Below are positions 1 to 10,300 of a stretch of 12,999 nt of DNA, piece by piece. The DNA lies in the NCBI GenBank assembly GCA_029563035.1, contig JAKQTP010000089.1, positions 1-12,999 of the forward strand. Direction: 5' to 3'. The DNA comes from an archaeon. GTDB taxonomy: Archaea > Iainarchaeota > Iainarchaeia > CSSED10-239. The notes beneath the pieces are model-generated. The model saw nothing but the letters and a program-made list of their open reading frames with translations, was not told where the DNA came from and made no database searches. Position 1 is the first letter of the stretch. Every line of letters begins with the position of its first letter. Position numbers and translations under genes: made by a program.

Positions 1-5
1 CTCAT
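1..5 (-). CDS. Possible start codon of the next downstream gene (only 5 bases in window)
   Basis: The minus strand reads TAA-TT-ATG-AG at the left edge. The ATG at 5-3 lies two bases after the stop of the 445-aa gene. The same tight spacing is seen at the other junctions, so this is plausibly the start of the next co-directional gene. Only the start codon and two bases are visible, so nothing can be said of the product, and a chance ATG in AT-rich DNA is possible. Confidence 0.4.
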
Positions 6-7
6 AA

Positions 8-1345
8 TTAATTTTTTTTATTTTTACTTTGATAATCTAATAAAGCATTTTTAGTTTCCTCTCCCCATATACCATCAAGAGTTCCATCTTTTTTAGTAGA
101 TTTAGGCAATTTATAACCTCTATTTCTTAATTCTCTTTGTAGTGCTAATGTATCAAAATTCTTTTTATTAATATCTAATTCAAGAAGTTCTTTATCTGAA
201 TAGTATTGCCTTATGTATTTACTTCGTTTAGTATAATAATAATTCCGATGTTTTAATAATTTATTTGATATTTTAGATGATAGAGGAGCATTTTCTTTGA
301 ACTTATCTTTATCTGGATTATCTCTAAAATATAGTCTATCATATATATTGTAAGGTTTTCCTATACCAAAACTCAAATCTTCAATATTACTAATATCCTT
401 ACCTGAATATATTCCTTTATAAGGGTTTAAATCCCATTTATCCCAATATGAAATATATTCACCATTTTCATCTTTTCCTCTATCTATTGTAAATTCTCCC
501 AAACCTGTACCAATATCTCTAATAATATATCTATTTGGAATTACTTTTCCATTTTTATCTCTTGCTGGTTTTATTTCACCTGTTCTAATACCTTGTGCAA
601 TATAGTCTTCATCTAAATGTTTAAAAACATAATCTTTAAACTCCTTTGAATTAATTGAAAAATATTCTTTGTCTTTTTCTTTACTATCGGAAGGTTTGTA
701 CTTAGATATGCTTACAGTATTATATTTTTGAGGTTTACCTAAATATAAAGATAAAAGGTCTTTATGCGTTTTTTTATTTTCTGGTATTTCTCCTTCAATA
801 TCTAAGTAATCTACTTCTTTTTCATTATCCAATACTACATTTTTCATTTTAGTTATTGGATTTTTTGTATGATATTCAAAATCATAAATATTATCTTCCA
901 TTCTATCTCTTACAATATTTGACTTTAACATTTGTTTATCAGTAATACCAGTTTCTTTTAACTGTTGTTCTGAAGTTCCATCATACTTAGTATTAAACCT
1001 TCGATTATTCCACATAAACTCTTTTTCTCCTGCTTTTCTTGCAGCAGCATAAGCAGCATCTCTACTCCCTTTATCAGAATAATCAGGTACTCCCCAATTT
1101 TTAGGATTTAAAGTAGCTTTGATTTTATTTTTAACTTTATCCCAATCAGGGAACAAACTCCCATCTGGAGCATAATCAGCTTCTTTAGGTAATGTTTGTA
1201 TATAGGCATTTATACAATCATCACAACCATCTTTAACCATGTCCATCACCTCTTGTCTATGTTTAGCAGGAATTACAGCATAATGTCCTTCTTTTGATTG
1301 TATTAATAATTCCCCACCTTCTACTTCTATATTTTGCTTTTTCAT
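8..1345 (-). CDS. Phage protein with C-terminal peptidoglycan-binding domain (445 aa)
   Basis: Starts with ATG at 1345, one base after the stop of the giant gene, and ends with TAA at 10-8. The N-terminus (residues 1-60) carries NIEVEGGELLIQ, then HYAVIPAKHRQEV, then a GCDDC pair of cysteines and a LPKEADYAPDG block. Residues 95-125 hold AAYAAARKAG followed by EFMWNNRRFNTKYDG. Around residues 285-345 are DKWDLNP and GKPYNIYDRLYF. I recall similar blocks from uncharacterised Bacteroidota phage proteins, but cannot give them a function. The last ~47 residues (ALQRELRNRGYKLP, then DGIWGEETKNALLDYQSK) fit the PG_binding_1 three-helix domain: an LQ..L...GY helix, a DG..G..T turn and an AL..YQ helix. 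No catalytic lysin motif is visible, and there is no signal peptide. A virion-associated wall-binding or lysis-accessory role is inferred. GC is higher over the first ~115 codons than over the rest. Confidence 0.9.
   Translation of the reverse strand: MKKQNIEVEGGELLIQSKEGHYAVIPAKHRQEVMDMVKDGCDDCINAYIQTLPKEADYAPDGSLFPDWDKVKNKIKATLNPKNWGVPDYSDKGSRDAAYAAARKAGEKEFMWNNRRFNTKYDGTSEQQLKETGITDKQMLKSNIVRDRMEDNIYDFEYHTKNPITKMKNVVLDNEKEVDYLDIEGEIPENKKTHKDLLSLYLGKPQKYNTVSISKYKPSDSKEKDKEYFSINSKEFKDYVFKHLDEDYIAQGIRTGEIKPARDKNGKVIPNRYIIRDIGTGLGEFTIDRGKDENGEYISYWDKWDLNPYKGIYSGKDISNIEDLSFGIGKPYNIYDRLYFRDNPDKDKFKENAPLSSKISNKLLKHRNYYYTKRSKYIRQYYSDKELLELDINKKNFDTLALQRELRNRGYKLPKSTKKDGTLDGIWGEETKNALLDYQSKNKKN
17..158 (-). 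other. Peptidoglycan-binding domain (PG_binding_1-like) at the C-terminus of the 445-aa protein
   Basis: Residues about 397-443. The helix with ALQRELRNRGYKLP, the turn with DGTLDGIWGEET and the helix with ALLDYQSK match the conserved L..LG, DG.FG..T and AL..FQ positions of the family. Such domains anchor phage lysins, tail tips and cortex hydrolases to peptidoglycan. It ends two residues or so before the stop, so nothing follows it. Confidence 0.8.
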
Positions 1346-1346
1346 A

Positions 1347-4300
1347 TTAATTGTTATTTATAATTAATAAACCATATTTAGCTTTAATATCTTTACCTCC
1401 TCTTCTTATAGTTACTCCTTTATCAGATATAGTAATATCTACACCACCGTTAGAATGCTTAGGTTTTCCTTTAAAATCCTTAACTATCTTCCAATCTGTA
1501 CCTTTAACAGTATTAGTTAAACCCATTTTAGCACAAGGGTTTCCTTCTTCATCTGTATAAGTTATCTCAGACTCATTAATAATATTTAATCCTAAAGCTT
1601 CATATACAGCATTGGCTAATTTAGGATTAGATTCAAATAGTTCTTGTACGTCCTGTTTTTTAGAGATATCTTTACCACTTATATCTCTTAAAATAAGCTT
1701 TTTATTTTTTAATTCTCTACTTATATAATCATTTCTTAGTTTTATTAAAACTTGATTTTCTAAATTTATTAAGCTATTATTTATAACTGTATTACCTTCT
1801 TTAGATAGTAATAAAGATACATAATTTACTGGTACTTTACTGAAAGCTTGCACAAAAGAAGTACGTTTAGATAATAAATCTAAAGCTTTAGTTATTTTGT
1901 TACTATCCAATGAATATAATCTTCCTAAAACACTTCTTATAACGTTATCATTTAAATTTTTCTTCATTATAATTAAAGCTTCATCATAACTAGTTATTCC
2001 ATTTAAAATATTAGATAGCTTATGTATAACTTCAGTAATAGGATAAGCTTCTCTTAATCCAAGTTCATTAATATCTTCTTTTGGAATACCTAATAATAAG
2101 GTACGTACATTGCCAGATATATGCTTATGAATATTAAATTTTAAATTTCTATCATCTCCATATAACGATAAACTATCATTAGATAATTGATCTTCTTCTG
2201 TATCATCTACTATACTATCTAAAGTTTCTACTTCTTCTAAAAGTTTCGATCTTACTAATTTATTTCTATATTGCGATATTATCTCATATCTAAGTTCTTC
2301 ATTTTCTTCTAAATCTTTATATAAATTAGCTGAAAACTCATCTTTTATAATTAAAGGTAACTTTATTTTATTTTCACGAAAATCTTTAAACATCTTTTCA
2401 ACTAAATCTTTATTTATGTCGAAATCGTTGTTTGATAAATAATTACCAAGTAAAACATCTAAAGATGAAAATATTTTGTTTATTATTCTCGGATTAAAAT
2501 AAATATCATATTTTTGTTCTAACTTGTAATTTATAGTAGAATCTATATCACTAAATACCCTATCTTTGAAATTACCATTTTCTATATCATAAAAGAGTTG
2601 ATCTATAGTATAGGATTTATTTAATAAAGACTTTATCCAATTAAAAAACTCCCATATAAGTTTAAAAAACCAATTTTTATAAGGATTATTTTTATAAGTT
2701 TTTGTACCAGAAGATTTTACATAATCAACAAATTCTTCTGCTAAAGTTTCTTTTATTATTCTATCTTCATCTTCACCATATATTTGTTTATACTGGTCAT
2801 ATGTACCATTTTCTTTAAACTCTCTTAATTTTTCTTTTAATATAGGATTATTTTTAGCTTCATTTAATATATCTCTTCTTTCATCTTCAGTTAATAGTTT
2901 AAATGCTATTTCAAGAGATTCATGATCTAGAACAGCTTTTGAAGCATTTTCTACTAGTTGTATTACATTACCTATTGTAGCGCCCGAAGCTTTACCATTT
3001 AATAAAGAATCTACTATGACAAGTTTTACTGAATTACCAAATCTCTTTTTAATAGTAGCTTTTTTCTCATCATTACTTATAGGACTATTATAACTCTTTA
3101 TTAATGAAAATTCTTCTCCTTCATGATAATCTTGAATAAGTTTTTCAAGTAATATAGGTAATGTATTTATAATATCTGTATTCTCAAATAAAGAATCTAA
3201 CAAAAATCCTCCAGTTACAGGAGAGTAAGCTTCATTAATAGAATTAATAACAGATAATTTTACGGTATCTAAACTATCCATTATATTACTTAATAATATA
3301 CTACTTTCTGTATCAAGTTTAATTTCAGGAGAATTAGCCATTCTATCTAAAAATGATATTAACCATAATGAATGTTCTAAAGAAGAATTTAAAAAATCGT
3401 TGTAATGTTTTACTAAAACTTTCGTTTCTTCTTCTTGTTCAATAAGTTTTTTATCTTCTTCAGATAATCCAGTAGTTAAAGATGGATATTTTTCTTTTAT
3501 AAATTCAGAATATTTTTCTACATATTCATTTAAACTAGTTTTTTCATTTTTATAAGATTCTAATATACTATTTAATGTATTATATAATAGATTACGTATT
3601 TTATTTACTTCATTATCGGCTGATTTAGTTGAAGTTGTGTTTAACAAATCTTGTATTAACTTTACACTTTTATCTAAATTACCAGATTTTAAGTTTTGAT
3701 CTAGTATATCAAATGCTTTAGACATTACATCATCTAAAGGTTTATTCATAAAATATCTTGTTAATATTTCTGCTTTAGATATATTAGGATATTTACCACT
3801 ATTTAATGCTATTTTATAAAATTCTTGTAATGCTAAGTTTATTACTTCATTAATAGATGTTTCATTATTTCCAGTAAAAGCTTCTAAGAATCCATAACCT
3901 GTCGGAAGCTCATCTAATGTTTCTTTTTCTTCTATATCTGTGTCATACGATATATATTGATTAAGAAATAAAGGAAAACCTTTATAATTTAAATTTGTAA
4001 TTTTTGCTCTGCTACTTATATAATCATTATAGTTTACATCTATGAAAGTTAATTTATCATTTTCAAGTTTAGCTATTTTAGTTTTTTTATCTAAAACAGA
4101 TTTATTTACATTATGATAAAAACCAGGAGTTACATCGTTACCTACGAGATCTCTTGATAAAGCTTCTACTAATTCAGGATTTAATATAATATTATTATCT
4201 TTAATTATATAAAAATTATATATCTTACCGAAAAGATGTATTTTTGGAATACCATCTTTAGATAATAATCTTAAAAAGAAATGATATTTAGGATTTTTAT

Positions 4301-7300
4301 TTAATAAATTATTTGGATCTTTATATAAAGATTCTAATCTATCAAATAAATTATTTAACTCATTATTAAGAGATAACTCATCTTTTTTATCTAGATTACT
4401 TGTACTTAATACTCTTTGAATTAATCCTATACGAGATTCTAAGTTTACTAACATATTTTCAAATTCACTTCCTTTATCACGTTTAATGTTAGCTACACTA
4501 AATCCTACAATATTTTTTATAGCTTGTATTAAATCAACAGATGAACCATCTTCTAGCACAAGATCTTTTCTTAAAGCTAATTTTCCATTACTATATACAA
4601 CGGAATTATTTAATAAAGCCTCTAATAATTTTATTACTATTTGAGCATCACTCGAATCTAATCTATCCATTACAATAGGAACATCGGTTTCATTATATGT
4701 TATATAGGGCATACCTTCAACAATATAACTATGTTTACTTGCTATTTTTATGGATGAGGTTATATCAGTAAATTCATTCAATCTTACTAAATCAATAGAT
4801 TTATTTGCTTTTCCTATACTTTTATTTTTAATAGAAATCATTAATGGACTACTTAAAGATAATTTATCTAATTTACTTTTTATAGGATTTATAAAGGTTT
4901 TTTTATAGCTTGATCTATATACTTCACCAATGGTTTCTGTAAATAATTTTTCATATTCTTTATATAAACTACTATTTGAAAAATAATCGTTATATTTTTC
5001 TCTATAAAATCTTTTACGTGTTTTATTTAGTATATTTTGATATATTTTATTTGCTTCTAAATCAGGATCTTCTTCTTTTATATTTTTTTCTAACCCATTT
5101 ATAAATTCTTTATCTTTTTTATTCGAATATTTTTTCATCAATTCTATCTTAGAATTTTCGAATTCTTGTGATAGCTTGGCTCTTAGTTTTAAAATATCTT
5201 CATATAAATTATTATAAACCATTAGTAATTTACTTAAATCTTCTTTAGAAGCTACAAAATCAAATACTCCTTTAAACATGGACTCAAACTTACTAGGATT
5301 AATATATCTTGGATCTGGTAGTTTATATCTTAGTATTCCTGATGTAGTATAATGTTCGGCAGTTGCTAAACTAAAATGTGTAAATATCCCTCCATTGGCA
5401 TCTTCATTTGAGAAATTTTCAAGATTTTGTGTAAAACCTACTGTGTTATCTTCTTTTAAATATGCATAAGATTTTTTTGCTGGATTATATAATACTCCAA
5501 TTAATGCATCATCAATTGTAATCTCTGATCCTGAAGCTTTTAGTTTTCTATCTAAATATTCTAATACAGGTTTTGGATAAAAATCTTTAGCTTTTAATAT
5601 TCTTAATTTATATTTAGATGCTTTTAATTGATTTAATAATATATTTGCACTTACATTATTTATAGTAAACATATTTTCTACTTGAGCATCTAAAACAGAA
5701 CTCTCAGCATTTTCATCTAAAAGATTAAGTATATTAAAAGTTTTTAAAGCCTTATCATATTTTTCTTGTGTTATAAAATCTTTTTGTACTAAGTTTAGAT
5801 CTTCGTCATTACTATCATCAACTGTAGGAGGATTATCCCCAGTATTACTATCATAAGTATTTGAATTAGTAATTACATCTACAGTATCATTCTCTATTTT
5901 ATCTTGTTCTAATGCTTTTAATTCAGCATCATATTTAGCATTGATTTCTTTTTCTCTTTGTATAGTATTAGAAGATAAAACAACTCCATTTCTAATTAAA
6001 ATTACACCATTCTTATCTTCAGCTTCAATAATTCTACCAACAGAGGAAACTTTAGTTACTGTTGCTGGTATGCTTACACTTCCATTATTTACTTGTACAC
6101 TATCACCTATTTCAAACTGACCTATTTGACCTTCTCTTGAACCTGTATAATTTGAATTAATAATATTACCTTTTCTAACTTCATTAATAGTTAATTTTAT
6201 TTTACCATTATTAAAAGCAAAAGAAGCTTCTCCTTTTGTAGCATCATTAAGTAATTTTTCAAGTTTTTTTACTAATTGATTAAATAAAGTTTCATCTTCA
6301 TTTGTGAACTCTTTTTCTAATTGCTCAACAAGTTCTTTATTTTCTTTTAATATTTTTTCACCTTTACTTATAGCTTCTTGCTTATTTTGTGTAGGGGTAT
6401 TTATTAATTTAGATTTACCACTATTTTTATCTAATTCTTCTTGTCTTCTTCTTTCTATATCAGCTATTTTAGCTTCTATTTCAGATTGATTAGACGTAGT
6501 AGGTGTAGGTTGTTCTTCTAATGCTTTTAATTCTGCATCGTATTTAGCATTGATTTGTTTTTCATTTACAACATTTACGACCACATCTTTATTCAGTAAC
6601 ACATATTCCGTTCTTCCCCGAACATCTTTGCCTTTTATTAAATCATATCCTTGTTTTCGATATTCTTCTAATTGTTCTTTAGTTACTCTTTCAATATTAC
6701 CCAATTCAAGTATATTAGCATCCTCTCTTATATCAAATCTATGCAACCCCTTACCTGTTTGATTTGAATAAGTTTCTGCCCCTGATTTCTGCGTTTCATC
6801 ATATAAATAGAATCCAGCATAATTTCTGCCTCTTTTTTGCTGTTTCTCAGCAAGCCTATTTACATCAAGGTCGTTAATGTTGAAATCTTCGCTTAATCCA
6901 CCATGATAAAAACTTTTTGTTTTTTCTATGGTGCTTAATTCTTCCTGCCTTCTTCTTTCTATATCAGCAACTTTCTCTTCATAAGAAGATTCAGTTTTAG
7001 GTTTAGGTTGTTCAGGTGTAACTTTTAAACTTTCTCTCTTTTGAGCAACTCTATCTAATTCTTCTAATTCTTCTCTTGAGATAATTATAGGACTTATAGT
7101 CTTTGAAAAACTATTTTCTACTTTTGGAGTATGTGAAAAATATACAGCTTCTGAAGGTAATTCTTTGGGATCATGATGTATTAAGTCTGACCTTATCTTC
7201 ATATCATCAGAATCAGATTCTTCGTCTAAATTTGTTTCTATATTATCATAAACTTTACTAAATGGTACACCATTACCTTCTAAATCAGTTAATATTAAAT

Positions 7301-10300
7301 AATTTGATCTATCATTATGATTTAACTGAAAAGCTTTATTACTTAAATCTCCATTAGTTTTTATTTCTCTAATATAAACTTTCTTTGGGATTTTTATAAA
7401 CGTTTTAAAATTACCCATTTTATATAATGCAACATAATAAGTATCCATTGAACTTATTATTTTTAAGTTGGCTGCTGGATTTACTACAAATGTATGTCTA
7501 TATTGTGTTTTATTAAATGGTATAATTTCTTGAGTAGGCATATAATATTCTGGAACACCATCTTCATTATATTTTTCTATATAATCTACATCTTTAACTA
7601 ATTTAGCTTTTACTATTACGTTAGGATATATCTTATTAAGCCTTAATTCATATCCCATAAATTTTATTGCAGGATTATATGAATATTTTAGTTGTTTTAT
7701 TTTCCATTTATAACCTTCGTATTCTGCAACATTTTTTCGTATTTTTAATTTTGGATCATTTTTATCCACATCAATTACAACGTAATTTCCACCATATATA
7801 TTTTCTAATTTAGTAGCTTTTCTAATTAATCTATATCCTTTAGATTCTTTCAAAGCTGGTGAAGAAAATACAATAGCTTTGTAATTTGTACCAGGAATAG
7901 TTGTTGAAAATCCATTTAAAAATGTTTTTTCTGCTTCACTTAATTTACTGTATTCTTTAAAACTTATTATTTTATTAAATAATTTAATTTTATCAAAATC
8001 TATATTAAGTTTATCCGTAGTATTAAACACAAAAGCTATTTTATTATTTATATATAGCGTATGTTTAGCTATTAAACCGATTAAACTATTTTCATCTAAC
8101 TTAGTTAATTTACCTAATATTTTTATTAATTTATCAAAATTATCTTTTTGTTCATTTATATCTAAATCAAAATTTTCTATTACTTTTTTATGTTTGCCTT
8201 TATTATAATAAACTATAGAAGCAGGAGCTATATTTAGACTTTCTGCTTTTTCTTCATCAAGATCTTGTATTTCAGTAGTATTAAATATTACAACATTTTC
8301 TTCTGTATGTTCTTGTTCTTGTTTTTCTTCAGTACCTTCTATTTCCTTTGGTATTTCTAATTCTTCCTGATCACTTAGTTTAACTTCCTTGTTAAACATA
8401 TCTATGTTAGATCTCATATTTTCTTCATCTATGAAATCTATATCTTCAGGTATATCTTCTATATTTTCTTCTGCCTGAGCTTCTTTTAATTTTTCTACTA
8501 AAGCTAAATTATCTATATATATTATACCTTTAGAATTTGATGTTTTATACATATTACCATTAAATGGTATCATTGTATAACTAGTTTCATCTTCCCAAGT
8601 ACCTTCAAAATTAGATAATTTTAATATATTGTTAGGACTTAAAATCCATTTAGTTCTATCTTCTTGCTGAGAATTTATAACATAAAAAGCTCTACCATCG
8701 TCTAATCCAAGTATATAATAAGGATTTCTTTCTTTTGGAGTAACTTTTAATAATCTACCAACAGCGCCAATATGTACATGTTGATCTTCTGGATTTTCAA
8801 ATATTACAAAAGCTTTATCAGGTTTTTCAGCTGTAAATACACCACTAGTACTAGGACTTTCTCCTTTAACAAATTTAAAAGCATCTATTGTATCTTTATA
8901 TATATTTGAAACATTATTTTCCTCTGACATAGTTTTTTCAGAAGGTTTTTCTTCAGCTTTGGTAGTAGTTTCTTCTTCAGCTTTAGTAGTAGGTATATTT
9001 TCAGCAGGTTTCTCTTCAGTAAGTTTTTCTTCAGTAGGTTTCTCTTCAGCTTTAGTACCAGGTTTTTCTTCAACTTTAGTACCAGGTTCTGTTGGGTTTT
9101 CTACTACTTTTGGACCTTTATCTTTTGGTAAATTTATATCTAATAATTCTATTTCTGAAAACCAATCATTAAAATTTTCTTGTTTTATTATATCAGTTTT
9201 TAAAGATAAATCTGTTTTTTCATCTATTTTTATGTTTCTATAATTTATAGTATAAGATTCATCTTCATTCTCAGTTAAATTTATAAGTTCTACTAATCTA
9301 TATTTATTATCAGTACCTTCTTCTTTTCTATATAAATAAGGTTGTGCTGATAATCTGTTCATTTTAGATTTAAATAATACTTTATTTGTATGTGTATAGG
9401 CTTTATCTATAATGTTTTTTATAGTAGATCCTTTTTTGCTATCTAGTTCTTTAAGTATCATCGTTACATCTCTTGCTATGGATATTCTTCTACGGGATAA
9501 TTTAGAATAATCATTTGCTAAATCTCTTACCTTTTCTAAATCAGGTAATAGTCTTAAATCTCCTGATTCTTTTATAAATTTAAATACTTTATCTACATAA
9601 GATTTATTAACTTGTTCCATTAAAGCATATAAATGTATATTATCTTTATTTGTAGTTTTTAAGATAGATTTATGTAACTCTTCATCTAACTTTTTTTTCT
9701 CAGCAATAAATTTTTCCTCTTCTAAACGGTCAGAATTTAAAATATCAGAAATAGTCATTAATTCTGAATTTATTTCTTTGATGGTTTCTGTAGATTTATT
9801 TAAAAATTCAGTAATTATTTTAGATTTTTTAAATTCATTACCAGGTTCTTCTTTAATATCTATACTTTCATAATCATTTAAAAATTGTTTGAGATTGTTT
9901 TCTAAATTAGTAACTGTTTGTTCTAAGGTAGAAACTGTATTTTGAAAATCTGTATCAATAGATTTGGATTTTAAATCCGTAATGATACTATGTAAATTTT
10001 TAAATATTTCAGGATCTAATTTTATTTTATCTTTAGAATATATAGTTTCTAATATAGGTCTTAAAAATTTTTCACGATCTATTATATCTTTATCTGAAAC
10101 GGAAATATTTATATCTGCATTAATAGCTTTTAATTTTGTATCTATTTCAAGTTTCATATCTTTTAATCTTGTATCAATTTCTTTTAACATATAATTGTCA
10201 TGTATGAACTTTGATTGTGTGTGTATATCTTGTCCTGGCATTAAATCTTTTACACGATTAGATAATTCTTTTACATACTTAGCTCTTTCTATTAATTTTT

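Noticed and set aside
1351..1560. Short plus-strand open frame opposite the end of the giant gene
   Set aside because: It lies wholly antisense to well-supported coding sequence and has no recognisable protein features. The same applies to the plus-strand frames at 6304-6489, 6550-6762, 9964-10194 and 11740-11988.
5907..6980. The repeats as a CRISPR array or insertion-sequence ends
   Set aside because: There are only two copies of each of two different repeats, they are translated in frame, and there is no transposase, inverted end or target duplication.
8885..9243. Minus-strand frame with repeated LKKNLLK units (8885-9073) and a plus-strand frame (8959-9243)
   Set aside because: Both lie over the Glu/Lys/Pro/Thr linker repeat of the giant gene. 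Their regular sequence is that DNA repeat read in other frames, and they have no start context.
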